Positions 34,842 through 46,254 of a stretch of DNA of 64,000 nt are shown here, piece after piece. Location: positions 496,001 to 560,000 of the forward strand of contig QXEO01000432.1 of assembly GCA_007115705.1 (NCBI GenBank), written 5' to 3'. The stretch is from Dactylis glomerata (Eukaryota; Streptophyta; Magnoliopsida; Poales; Poaceae). Below the pieces are notes generated by a model, which was not told the DNA's origin, did no database searches, and saw nothing but the letters and a program-made list of their open reading frames with translations. A program made the position numbers and the translations under genes. How positions within the stretch are numbered: the first letter of the stretch is position 1; each line of letters starts with the position of its first letter.

Positions 34842-36433
34842 TCCTCCCCCCCTTCAAAAAGCGTTGTCCCCAACGCGTGAGGGTCTGCTCGAAAGGGTGG
34901 CGGAATATTAACAATAGCACCACGCATACTCGCCGTCTTCAAGTCTTGCTTGCCTTCCTCACCACATCCTCCCTCTTGGCCTGCTCGACTTGATACAGCC
35001 CTGGGTGGTTGCACCTCTTTTCTTCGCCAAATAAACTTGTGCTTAGGCGCCTCCACCTTCTTCTTCTCAACCCTTGCTGGAACCTTGCGTTGCTGAACAT
35101 GAACCTGCTTAGCACGACCCTGCAAAATAGTAATGCCCGGGCCACACAACTGACGAACATGTCCATCTTTGCCTGTATGCACACGCACTGCTGCTCCAAC
35201 AAAACGTCTCCGAGGTGTTCTAACAAAACTGTGGCTGACTACCCGCGGCACCGTATGCACCGGAACACGATCAGCATCACCGTCATCGGTCTGAACACCC
35301 ATGTCAACACGAACTGGAAGTGGAACACATGGAACACATGCTGACATATCCTTCCCGTCATCAATAAGAAGCTTGACTTCAACCGGCTTGTCACTAACAA
35401 GAACAACTGGCTTGTCATCTACAGGCTTGGCTGAAACAATATCACCACTGACGCTCTTCGCATCATGCTCCTCAAGCTGCACCTGAGCTAGCCCTTGTTG
35501 TGGCTTAGCTTTATGCAACTTCTCCTTGCGAACCACCAGCTCAACATCAGACTTTATTTGATCATCCCGCATAGGTTTCAAAGTCCGCTGTTTGCCATCA
35601 TGCATAAAAGAATATGTATTTGCTCTCCCAGCATGCATAGCATTGCGATCATACTGCCATGGACGTCCAAGTAACACTCCACACACCTCCAATGGCAACA
35701 CATCGCACTCCACCTCATCAACATAATCATCAACTGTAAATGGCACACGTACCTTATGAGTAACTTTCAGCACACCGCAGCTATTCAACCACTCAACATG
35801 CTTAGGTTCAGGAATACGCCATGTAGACAACCCCAATGATGCCACCACAGCCCTACTGATGCCATTACAGTAGCTACCACTGTCAATGATCAGTTTGCAT
35901 GCCTTCTCCTTGATGGTGCACTGTGTTTGAAAAAGGCTGCATCGCTGATTCCGTACCACCGCCTTATCACCAGTAGCCAATTTGTGAAGCTGAATAATCA
36001 TACCTCTCAATGGTGTGTCATCTTCAGCAACCTTGGCTTGTACCTCTGGAACAACCGCCTTGTCCGACTCCATAGACTTCTCCACAAATCTAGTACGCAG
36101 AAATTGCTGGAAATCCTCCCAACTTGACGTTTTACTTGTGATGCCCTTCGCAGACCTGTCGTCGCACCACCAGCTAGCCACATGTGTATCTACTCGCCGG
36201 TAGGCAATGACATATTCCATATGACCACCAAACGTGCTATCGAGCTGACGACATCTTGCAAAGCCACGAACCATATAAGATTCCCAAGTCTCATATTCTG
36301 CAAATGTTGCGGCACTATCCAATCTCCACTGAATTTTGGTTGCATCAAATGAGTAGCCAACCACAATATTAAGATAGTCCTGGTATACATCATCTGACTT
36401 ATCAGTTATGCGAGTAGACCTGGATAAACCCAT
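34787..36433 (-). CDS. Protease-domain protein of element E
   Basis: This intact ORF of about 548 residues starts at the first in-frame ATG (36433, MGLSRSTRI). The N-terminal ~180 residues are a reduced gag-like region (SFDATKIQWRLDSAATFAEY, FQQFLRTRFVEK) with no zinc knuckle. The protease-like domain has catalytic motif LIIDSGSYCNG (DSG rather than the DGG of C, D and J) and LLGRPWQYDR. A long Lys/Val/Pro-rich tail with no known domain follows. The last residues, VKPNFRTPPR, are encoded in the LTR and match the LTR-encoded VKPNFRTPP of element C. It is probably a particle protein that depends on another element for RT and integrase. Confidence 0.82.
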   Translation of the reverse strand: MGLSRSTRITDKSDDVYQDYLNIVVGYSFDATKIQWRLDSAATFAEYETWESYMVRGFARCRQLDSTFGGHMEYVIAYRRVDTHVASWWCDDRSAKGITSKTSSWEDFQQFLRTRFVEKSMESDKAVVPEVQAKVAEDDTPLRGMIIQLHKLATGDKAVVRNQRCSLFQTQCTIKEKACKLIIDSGSYCNGISRAVVASLGLSTWRIPEPKHVEWLNSCGVLKVTHKVRVPFTVDDYVDEVECDVLPLEVCGVLLGRPWQYDRNAMHAGRANTYSFMHDGKQRTLKPMRDDQIKSDVELVVRKEKLHKAKPQQGLAQVQLEEHDAKSVSGDIVSAKPVDDKPVVLVSDKPVEVKLLIDDGKDMSACVPCVPLPVRVDMGVQTDDGDADRVPVHTVPRVVSHSFVRTPRRRFVGAAVRVHTGKDGHVRQLCGPGITILQGRAKQVHVQQRKVPARVEKKKVEAPKHKFIWRRKEVQPPRAVSSRAGQEGGCGEEGKQDLKTASMRGAIVNIPPPFRADPHALGTTLFEGGEDDMGTTEEVKPNFRTPPR

Positions 36434-37338
36434 ATCTGAATACTGCTCTTCACGCAGAAAAAATTGCAAAGAAATTTGTTCCAAACTGAACGGAGTAGTC
36501 TCCTTGCTGTATGCAGATGGTCGAGAAAACCAATTTGCACTGATCTGAAATATCTTGTGTTGCTCCTAGTAATCTATCACATAAAAATCTGCCCAAAGAT
36601 CCCGTATAAACTGAAGCAAAATACGCAGGAGCAAAATCTGTCAGTAACTGGAAGAGCTAGGTGCGCGCGCCAGGGGGCAGACCACCTCCGTCCTATGGCG
36701 AGCAGAGCGATCGTGATACACGCGCAGGCGAACGAGAGATCGTGAGGCCGAGGCGCTTCCGCAGGGCGCGTCGATCGCCAGGAGTTGGGCCGGCCCACGT
36801 TGGCTGGGCAATGACCAGCCCGTGGTGACCAGAGCGAGGCCTGCTCTGAACAGGGCACGAGCGAGGCGCGGTACGAGCGGGCGCAGACTTCTGGACGAAA
36901 CGAAACACTGTCTCCGTCTCTGTTAGGCTCCTGGTGATCTCAGCAATTTGGGCCGGCCCACTATGGCGACAGCCGAGCCAACCAGCAGCGGTCCAGGCAG
37001 GGCGCGGGCGCGGGCACCGCGATCCCGGGCGCCCTGGAGCGAGCGCAAGCGATCTTTTTTTTGTCGCTGTTGCTTTTCGATCGGATCTGAGTAACCAGAC
37101 TACTTCCCTGGACTCTCCCGATCTGAACTGGCATGGAGATCGGAGTGGCAACGAGATCAATCTGAGAAGGAAAAACGGATCTGGGAGGTAAATTAGATCC
37201 GATCTTTCACAAGAGACACCACGTCTCCAGCAGCATACGAACACGAACAGAACTTGTAAAAACCAATCTGATCTGAAGACTGAGGAACAATTCCTAGATC
37301 AATCAACCAAAAATACTCGCAGTGAGAAACCCAGTAAT
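36434..37338 (-). other. Leader of element E
   Basis: No supported gene. A GC-rich part (about 36655-37060) resembles the composition of C's leader. Confidence 0.6.
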
Positions 37339-37347
37339 CTGATACCA
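37339..37347 (-). other. Primer-binding site of element E
   Basis: The minus strand reads TGGTATCAG, two bases from the LTR end; initiator-Met type. Confidence 0.82.
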
Positions 37348-37349
37348 CA

Positions 37350-37906
37350 TGATAAAGATCACGCCGGTGATCCTTGGAGTTTTGTCCCGATCTTTCACAG
37401 CGAGTCAACCCGGTAAGAAATCTCCCAATAACGCAAGAACGTCACCTGAAGAAGAGGAACGGATCCAGCAAGCAACGTGATGAAGATCACCACGCCTCAA
37501 ACCACAGCTCGATAATCCTTGATGATGCAAGAACCCTCGCAGCAATCTTTATTAGAAACACGGCAGCGCCGTTTCCCCGGAGGGATGATACACGGTGGAG
37601 CACACGATAGTTTTCAACTAAACAACTGAACTCCCTAAACCCTAACCTGCTGGCCTCCTTATATAGATGGCCAGAAAACTGTTGGGCTTGGACAGGCCCA
37701 AACCCAAAACACACAATAAAACCTAGGTGGCCCACAACTAGACCTAGCTACGAAATAACATAGGCATGAATATAATTTGCTGACACAACCTTAGACTAAA
37801 TTATCTCATATCATAGGTCGTCCTGGCGTGCCAATCTGTAATGAGCTTCCCTCATTTTGGTGGAGTCCTGAAATTGGGCTTCACCTCCTCCGTCGTGCCC
37901 ATATCA
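37350..37906 (-). repeat. 5' LTR of element E
   Basis: This 557-bp copy matches 34285-34841; its right end adjoins the second AATGT. Confidence 0.93.
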
Positions 37907-40900
37907 AATGTCATCAAAATATACCACCACAAAACGACCAATAAAAGCACGTAAAACTTCGTTCATCAGTCTCATAAAGGTACTAGGTGCATTAGTTAAA
38001 CCAAACGGCATTACTAACCACTCATATAAACCAAACTTAGTTTTAAAAGCTGTTTTCCATTCATCTCCTAATTGCATACGAATTTGGTGGTAACCACTAC
38101 GCAAATCAACTTTAGAGAACATAATAGAACCACTCAACTCATCCAGCATGTCATCCAAACGAGGTATAGGGTGACGATATCGAATGGTAATATTATTAAT
38201 AGCTCGACAATCAGTACACATGCGCGAAGAACCATCTTTCTTAGGTACTAAAATAATAGGAACACCGCATGGACTAAGAGACTCACGAATATAACCTTTG
38301 TCCAATAAACTCTGGATTTGTCGTTGGATCTCTTTTGTTTCTTCAGGATTGGTGCGATATGGCGCACGGTTGGGCAGCGAGGCTCCTGGAATCAAATCAA
38401 TCTGGTGTTCTATCCCACGAATAGGTGGAAGTCCAGGTGGAACATCTTGTGGAAAAACATCCATGTATTCCTGCAAAAGGTTAGCAACCGCAGGTGGCAA
38501 AGAAGGAGGCATATCGTCAAATGAAAACAGAACTTCTTTGCAAACAATGGCATAACATGGAGTAATATTGACATCAATTTCAGCAAGATCAGATTTGCTA
38601 GCAAGTAAACAAGGATTCTTCAAACGAATTTCAGTAGCAAAATAATAGGAACACCGCATGGACTAAGAGACTCACGAATATAACCTTTGTCCAATAAACT
38701 CTGGATTTGTCGTTGGATCTCTTTTGTTTCTTCAGGATTGGTGCGATATGGCGCACGGTTGGGCAGCGAGGCTCCTGGAATCAAATCAATCTGGTGTTCT
38801 ATCCCACGAATAGGTGGAAGTCCAGGTGGAACATCTTGTGGAAAAACATCCATGTATTCCTGCAAAAGGTTAGCAACCGCAGGTGGCAAAGAAGGAGGCA
38901 TATCGTCAAATGAAAACAGAACTTCTTTGCAAACAATGGCATAACATGGAGTAATATTGACATCAATTTCAGCAAGATCAGATTTGCTAGCAAGTAAACA
39001 AGGATTCTTCAAACGAATTTCAGTAGCATGGTTAGAATCAGATTTAGAAGAATGCTTAGGGTGTACAAAATCTGCAGCAATAATCTGATTCTCACTCTTA
39101 TGTTTGTCCTTGTTTTTTAATCTACTAGCTCTAGAAAGATCATCTTTCAAAATTTGTTCCGGAGTCATGGGTTTAAGTCCAATTTTCTTGCCAGCATGTG
39201 TAAGAGAATACTGATTTGTTTTACCATTATGTACAGATTCTCTATCAAATTGCCATGGTCTACCAAGTAACAAAGAACAAGCTTGCATAGGTACAACATC
39301 ACAATCAACAAAATCTGAATAAGTACCAATAGTAAAATGCACGCGTGCAGTTCTTGTTACCTTGAGCTTACGGGAGCTCTCAAACCATTGAATGTAATAG
39401 GGATGAGGTCGTTGTCGTGTGGGTAGAGCAAGCTTCTCCACCATGTCAATACTAGCCAGATTGTTACAACTCCCTCCATCAATGATGATCCGGATAGCTC
39501 TCTCCTTAACAACGCCTCTTGTTTGAAACAAATTGTGGCGTTGATCATGCTCAGCTTTGCTCAATTGCACACTCAAGACACGTTGTGCAACTAAACTCTT
39601 GTATTGATCAGCAGTTTTAGCTCCCATTACCTCCATCTCCTTGTCAGAATCAGAATTGGCACCATCACGTGCAGCAATAAGTGCCAATGTATCATCATCA
39701 AAATCACTCGCAGAGTCATATTCGCCATCTTCAAGCACCACCATCACACGTTTGGTTCTGCATTCTTTTTCGATGTGACCAAACCCAAAACATTTGCGAC
39801 ATTGAATGTCGCGAGTCTTCCCCGTGGAGGCCATGGAAGAAGAACTCCGTGTCGGACCAACAGATGGTGATGGAGCAGGAGCAGGTGGCGTTCTTGACGT
39901 CGGCGTGGTATACCTGGAGGTGGAAGGACCTGGTGCATCCCCACGAGAAGGTGGAGCTGATTGGCGCGCAGACCAGGAAGGAGTACGACCTGCAGAATTA
40001 TTAGCTCTTCTCCATGATGGTTGACGATCCTGCACTTCAAGTTCAGCTTTGCAAGCAAGGTGAAATAAACGAGTAATAGTGTTGTACTCCTTATAGTCTA
40101 AAATATGCTGAATCTCTTTATTTAAACCACCAAAGAAACGTGCAAGCATAGCTTCATTATCCTCTACAATACCACAACGAATCATGCCCGTTTGTAACTC
40201 TTGATAATACTCTTGTACGGAATTTTTGCCTTGTTCTAAACGAGTTAATTTTTTAAGCAAGTCCCGTTGATAATGTGGAGGTACAAAACGAGTACGCATG
40301 GCATGTTTTAGACTAACCCAAGTAGCAGGAATATTAGCATGATTGACTCGACAATGTTCAGACCACCAGATAGAAGCAAAATCTGTAAATTCACATGTAG
40401 CAGCACTAACACGCAAATGCTCAGGGTAGCGTAAACATGCAAAACGTTGCTCTACTTCTAATTCCCAAGTGAGATATGCATCAGGATTATATCTACCCTC
40501 AAATGGCGGAATATTTAATTTCAGTTTGGCCACATGTTCATCATCACGAACCGGACGCGGAGGTGGACGAGCGTTGCGGTTGTATTGCCGTGGACGGCCA
40601 GGTGCAGGTTGTTGGACCTCGTCCTCCTCGAGCTCGTTTTCATCTTCAAACTCGTTTTCCCCCTCGTCAGCAGCATATCCATCCTGGGTGGCCGCCTCCG
40701 TAGCGGCCGCAGCAGCTTCCGCGGCTGTAACGGTACCCGCAGATGGCGGTATGAGAGGAACGCAGCGAGCACGTGGTACAGGGATGCCCGGCTGTGGCAG
40801 TGGTGGTAAACGGGCTAGGACTTCCTGGAACCGGGCGTCGAGCTTGGTGTTGAAGGATGCCTCAAGACCAGCCATCTTGTCCATCGCATCAGAAAGCTTG

Positions 40901-41028
40901 GAATCAACATCACCCAAGCGTGTGTCCACATCTTGTGCACGCCCCACCAACAGCCGAGTGAAATGGGCATGCAACTCTGCATTAGTCATCTTCTCCGGAT
41001 CAACATCATCCTTCGTGGTTCCTGTCAT
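37907..41028 (-). pseudogene. Element D gag, protease and RT N-terminal part
   Basis: The start is the ATG at 41028 (MTGTTKDD). The gag core has LKLNIPPFEGRYNPDAYL, ASIWWSEH and YYQELQTGM. The zinc knuckle CRKCFGFGHIEKEC is complete. The protease-like motif is IIIDGGSCNNLAS with LLGRPWQFDR. RT begins after DLIPGASLPNRAPYR and reaches VDLRSGYHQIRM and YFDDI, where element E interrupts. A 389-bp tandem duplication (38250-39027) shifts the frame because 389 is not a multiple of three, so the ORF from 41028 ends at 38620. The protein cannot be made whole from this copy. Confidence 0.88.
38250..39027. repeat. 389-bp direct tandem duplication inside element D
   Basis: Bases 38250-38638 recur at 38639-39027 with no difference that I could see. 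The junction AGTAGCAAAATAATAGG shares a single A. It is absent from relative J, so it arose in this copy. Confidence 0.92.
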
Positions 41029-42103
41029 GGTTAGCGTAGAAGCAAGCACAAATATATATACCTACGCACTACGGAATATGGTGGAATCACGCGTAATCCG
41101 TCAAGCGGTATACAAAGCTCTTACAAGTTCTTACCAAACAGGAGGAAGGTGATATGCAACCAGCAAGGATCAGCGACTCCCAAGATTGCACAAAGCGATT
41201 ACCAGGTGTCGATACAAAGCACGTGCAGAAATATGTGGAGCTGTAGGAAGGCTTATATGGTAGCAAAAACAGCAAATGTCAAAACAGCAATGCAACATTG
41301 AAAGAATGCTCAACCACTGTACTGTGCTGGTCCTAGGCTATATCGTGCTAGAGACACGAGCCGAGAACACTAAGAAAGTCACGGCGTGGCACAACAAGCA
41401 GAAAGGAACAGCTCCAAAGCAAGATATAAGGGAAGATCTGCAGGAATTTTCGGGTCCGAAACTTCAGAGGGCAAAAAATCGACCTTCCTGACCTTTTTTG
41501 GGAGTTCTTAGTGTCGCACAACGACGTGCTGAGCATTTTGAGTGGTCGCACGTCAAAAACGGAGTTCGTATGCAAAAGTTATGGCCAGTTGAAGTTTGTT
41601 GTCGAAAACCGTCAAAAACTGACGAAACTGTCCAATTCGGACTGAATTCGGACTGGACTAGTAGGAACGGGTCAACCCGACTTGGATGCGGATTTGACTT
41701 TTTTTTTTGCTCTTCTTCTTCCTCTTGACTGGCGACCGAATCCTAACTCACGGACTCTGAAAAAGGCACGGATGAAATTGGGAGGAACGAACAAAAACTT
41801 ATGTGAAGGCGGTGGCGGAAGTATATGGCGGAGCAATGGTGCAAGCGTGCGGCGGCGGCGGGACTATGGTGATTCGAACTCAAAACTCTAAAGGAACAGA
41901 CACTAAGACCAGCAACTCGACACGCGGATGCAGACACAAATTCAACGATGCAAACTGAAAAGACAATGCAAAGGCTCGGATGGTTTATGGGACGAGATGA
42001 TCTAAACCCTAACTGTATTTTTGGCTTTTTCGTGGTTTATAGGTATGAACACAGATGCAATCTAAACTACGAAAACAGTAAATCTCACCGAGCAACCTGA
42101 AAT
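41029..42103 (-). other. Leader of element D
   Basis: No supported gene in this stretch; only short open frames are present. It aligns loosely with the leader of J (52127-53257). Confidence 0.7.
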
Positions 42104-42112
42104 CTGATACCA
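42104..42112 (-). other. Primer-binding site of element D
   Basis: The minus strand reads TGGTATCAG followed by ATTTCAGG, two bases from the LTR. Confidence 0.85.
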
Positions 42113-42114
42113 CT

Positions 42115-43040
42115 TGATAGGGCAAAGGTGTCCGATCTTTCGATGAGATCTTGATATGTCGATTTGGTGGATGGAGTTCGTGCTTGACGATCCGACTACA
42201 CGTGCGAAGCTCGTGCGCCAATGCAATCGCTAGGACAATCTCCGGGAGTTACTGATCTTGCGGAAGCACGATCAGCCTGACCAGCGAGGGTCTTAATTCC
42301 TACCAAAAATCGAGAACAAGTAAGAACTAATACAGCAATCAAGATATTGCGGATGAAAGATGTATGCTTTATTCAAAAGGTGGGATTCCGAATAGGCGGT
42401 CTTCTTCTGGGCGATTGGCCTCAAAAGTCAAACTCGTAGTTGCAGCAATGGCTAACTTTAGTCTAAACAAAAATCCGAGTTCTAATGACGGCTATGGGGG
42501 GTATTTGAGGAGGAAAAGGTAGGGGTGCGACCAGCCATGGGTATGGTGGTCGAACGAAACCCTAACAGGCCTTTTCTCCTCAAATTCGGACTCCTAAAAG
42601 TGGCTGTCTTATTTGCTGCGAAAATTACATGGGCTTGGCCCAAAAATAAAAGTGACGCATCACCATATTTATCTAAGGACGAATTTATGAAGTAGTTCTT
42701 TGTATATTTCGTCCAAGTCTTCATCCTTTATTATGGTGGCTTCAAAGTTCTGAAATCTCCACTCGTGGCATCTTCTTCAATCCTCAAACGCTTGCTGCCA
42801 TCTCCATGCACGATCATGCTCCAATGCTTGTCCCTCTCATCCATGCTAGGTCCATCATTCCTAAGAGTAACAAACATATCTGATTTAGGCAGCATCATAT
42901 TCTCATGTATGTGAAAAAGAGTTCCAAGAAACGAAAGTACCTGATAGTTAAGTTGCTTGGCACGAGCTCGAGTGATGGGTCCTTGTATATGTTCCGATGT
43001 AGGTGCAGCGGTTGTATCAATAGATGGGATGTCCTCATCA
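42115..43040 (-). repeat. 5' LTR of element D
   Basis: 926 bp, same length as the 3' LTR; about 16 substitutions between them by eye. Confidence 0.93.
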
Positions 43041-44263
43041 CTGTGGGAGCCTTTATATAGGCGAAGGGGGTAGGTAGCACCTCCCTAGGGTGAGCCTCCC
43101 CAAGGGTGGCCCCAAACCCTAGCCGCCGACCCGTAGGGTAAACCCTCGAGCGCCCTTGGCATTGGCTTGGCCGGCCACCCTAATGGGCCAAGCCCATTAG
43201 GGATTTTCCCTTTTTTTATTAATTAATTAATTCTATTTTAATATTTAATTACTTTAATTAAATACTAAACCCATTAATTAATCAATACCTTGGTATAATT
43301 CTTTCATCGAAACATTTCTGATAAAGTCTGGAACATTTCCGATGTCTCTAGAACCTTTCCAATGTTACATGAAACATTTCCGGTTAACCCCTTGTAACTT
43401 CCGATAATTCCAAATCAATCCCTAAGCATCATATATCCTTAAGTGTGACACCCTAGGGGTCGAGGAACACTCCAGACATGATCGAGACCCATCTCCAATC
43501 AATGACCAACAATTAGTTCTAGAAAACCGTGCTAATCCTTGTGCATTCTACGAAACTCTTTGTTGATCCGTAAATAATGTATCCCATTCCTTTTGTTTCA
43601 TGATACTAGATCTTGTCCGTGGTCAGATCAGTGATATCACTATATCATGTTCACCCTCGTCTGACAAGTCTTTTAACTCGTCCATGACATTGCATCCTCC
43701 GTGACCTAGTCACACGCTTGCAAGCTTCGTAAATGCAACTATCGCCGAGTGGGCCTAGATTATCTATCCGTCACGCGGATGGAAAAATCCTGCTCTTGGT
43801 GCACATGCCTCAACATACTCCATTGGCATACCCAAGAGACAACTTTTTCAGTCAATCCTCTTACGGTAGAGACAATTGATGCAATCAAAGCAACCTCCAG
43901 ATGTAGTGATTAGATGTGACCTCACGGTCTTAGGATTAGGTTACTTTGTTTCTTAGTTAATTGCAACATTGAACTTATGACTGATCTAATTGCAATACCG
44001 GTGCATTAGGTGTGTGTCCATCATGTCAAAACATGACCTGAATGTTCATTGACGTATATGCCCATGATTAGGAAACTTTGATCATCAGATGACACATGAG
44101 CTGGTTAACCTAGAGATAACTAGGGACCTGTTTACTTATATGCCACACATGTACTAATGTTTCCGCTTAATACAGTTATAGCATGACATATAATATTATG
44201 AACAAATGAGATATGACAACAAAAATACACTTTATTATTTGCCTCTAGGTCATATCTCCTTCA
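43041..44263 (-). repeat. Copia-type (BARE/Angela-like) LTR, proximal part
   Basis: On the minus strand it starts TGAAGGAGATATGACCTAGA at 44263, close to the start I recall for BARE/Angela LTRs. A TATA box (CCTATATAAAGG) lies at about 43051-43062. D has inserted a few bases downstream of that TATA box. With 30909-31292 the LTR would be about 1.6 kb. No internal Copia coding sequence is attached. Confidence 0.65.
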
Positions 44264-45474
44264 CGCGCTGCAAGGGCAAAGCAATAAGGCCGAACTATAA
44301 GGAGATGGCTGAGGCCGACTACATCATTGTGAGGCGCAAGGATTGGTATACATCTGAACCCCGTGATGAAGAGATTGAGGATTGTGGTTTTTGGTGTTAG
44401 GAGAAGTTGTTCATTTACCTTGATGTCTATGCCAAGTTGAAGTATCCAGTTTGTCCCATACATGCTATTGATCTTCCTCACCTTTAGAGCAAGACTATGT
44501 TTGATGATGCTATTTCTGTGATTCAGAAGATGGGTTTGTCTGAGCTGTCCATTCTAAGATGCAACTATAGTCCTCAGCTGATCATGCAGTTCTTTGCCAC
44601 TCTAATGATCATGCCGAATGAGCAGAAGACTCTGAAATGGATGTCTGGGCAGAATTATTATGAGTTGGATTTCTATCAGTTTGCCACCCTCTTGGGATAC
44701 TCTTATGATGGCAACAATCCAATGGGTCGCCGTGTTCATTCTTCGGGAACGAAGCCTGACAAGGACAAGCTTGTTGATATTTATGACTCGACTGGTGTTG
44801 TTGGGTTCATCAATGGGCTGCTTCCACTATATGATCAGCTTGTGCGCCTCTTCAGAGAGAACATTGCCCCAAGTGGAGGTAACAATGATGCCATTCGTAC
44901 TTCGCTTGTTGATCTTCTTTATCTTATCCATGAGTGTGCCACTTCTGGAGACCCTGCTAAGGATTTCACTTTGGATGTGATGGATTTCATTTTTGTGAGA
45001 TACAAGATGCTATGATTCAGAGGAACACTGTTCCACATGCTCCTTCTCAAGCATTCTCTTCAATAGTTTGATCTTAGTGCTGATTGCAAGGCGCACACCA
45101 AAAAAAGGCCCTATATCAAGAGGAAGCCAAAGACTGCCCCTTCCACTTCTTATCCTAGTACGTTTATGGACGATGCTAGGACGACAGCTCATACTCGTGC
45201 TCAGAGGGCTACTGCTGCTATGAAGAGAGAAATCAAGAAACCGAGTTGCTTTGAAAGAGATGTCCTCTCAATGATTTTGCACGAGCTTAGTGGAGCACAG
45301 ACTGCCAAGACCACTCCTACTCCTGCCACTTCCAATGCATCTTGGAAAACTGATCGCTACAACTGGTGTGACATGGAGCAGCACCTCTTTGCGCCACCAG
45401 ATGCCCCTGCTGAAGAGAAGATTCAGGAGGTTGATGATGACCAGTCTACGAGTGGTTCCAATGCTTCAGAGTGA
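44264..45474 (+). pseudogene. Decayed ORF resembling putative plant transposon proteins
   Basis: One frame runs from 44264 to the stop at 45472-45474, interrupted by stops at 44398, about 44486, 45013 and about 45070. The open part 44497-45015 contains FFATLMIMPNEQKTLKWMSG and FYQFATLLGY, a pattern seen in grass proteins annotated as putative plant transposon proteins (I recall PF20167). The C-terminal part is basic then acidic (EEKIQEVDDDQSTSGS). It lies upstream of a SIRE/Maximus-like 3' region, so it may be that element's accessory ORF. The function is unknown. The 5' end is cut at the Copia LTR. Confidence 0.5.
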
Positions 45475-46246
45475 TCTCATTGGGACACGTAGCATCGCTC
45501 TTTTCCCTTTTTAGTGTCTTGATGCCAAAGGGGGAGAAGTAATTCTATTTATATTTCTATCGGGATTTTCATGGGTTGGGCACAAGCTTGCACGTTTATC
45601 ATTCCTTTAGCGCTTGTGTTCCATCGTTTTGTCTATCTTGCCTTTTGGAACATTATTCATGGTTTGTGTGCTACTATGGTTGTATTATGTGTGCTACTAT
45701 GTTTCTATTTGTGCTAATTTGTGGAACAATATTTGTGCTATGCTATAAAACCTATGTGTATGAAATTGCTATGGAATTTGTTCACGGTATAATTATTCTC
45801 GGGATTTCACTATGATTGAGTCTACTATCATGGGTGGTATGATTCTTCTAAGCTCTAGTCTCAATCTATTTCATGTTATATTTGTCAAATCCATTCATTT
45901 CTCTATATTGTTCCTTGCATAAATATGGCTTGTTATATACTTGTGGGATTACTTTGAACCTAGATGTGGTGCATTTGTACTTCCATACATTTCTCTTAGA
46001 TGCACACATTTAGGGGGAGCTTTCCTCCTTGGCTATGTGTATTTGAATTTCTTGCAAATCCTAGTGTTGTCATCTAACACCAAAATGGGGCAGATTGAAA
46101 GAACATTTTTCGTATCCCTATCATTTTCTGTGTTAGATAACAATATTAGGGATTTAATCTTGTTTTGAAGTGTTGCAGATAATTTAGTTCGAAGCAAATG
46201 CAACATCGCCACCAAAAAGTAAGTTTGAAGAAGTACTCCAAGTTGG
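45475..46246 (+). other. SIRE/Maximus-like 3' non-coding region
   Basis: No supported gene. It contains ATGCCAAAGGGGGAGAAG at about 45521 and ACCAAAATGGGGCAGATTGA at about 46079; both resemble purine-rich tracts of SIRE/Maximus Copia elements, the second being the usual place of the 3' LTR start. K has inserted at 46247, with GTTGG as the left TSD candidate. Confidence 0.45.
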
Positions 46247-46254
46247 TGATATGG

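Larger units (their letters stand above)
34285..37906 (-). mobile_element. Element E: complete non-autonomous protease-type LTR retrotransposon
   Basis: LTRs are 557 bp each (34285-34841 and 37350-37906), ends TGATATGGGC/TTTATCA, TSD AATGT (34280-34284 and 37907-37911), PBS at 37339-37347 and PPT GAAGGGGGGAGGA. About six LTR differences are visible, all transitions, so this is young. It sits in D's RT directly after the YFDD box. Its only gene is at 34787-36433; no RT or integrase is present. Confidence 0.93.
31293..43040 (-). mobile_element. Element D: full-length CRM-like chromovirus with nested element E
   Basis: Both LTRs are 926 bp (31293-32218 and 42115-43040), with TGATGAGGAC/CTATCA ends and a perfect TSD CTGTG (31288-31292 and 43041-43045). 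The PBS is 42104-42112, and the PPT AGAAGGGGAGCA precedes the 3' LTR. Gag-pol lies between and is split by E. I count about 16 LTR differences in 926 bases. CRM assignment rests on the polyprotein C-terminus, which carries TRARAKQLNYQV rather than a chromodomain and extends into the LTR; it is an inference from recalled family features. Confidence 0.9.

Noticed and set aside
37904..38659. A separate RT gene between E and the main D gag ORF
   Set aside because: It is the same D frame, displaced by the 389-bp duplication and ended by the E insertion.
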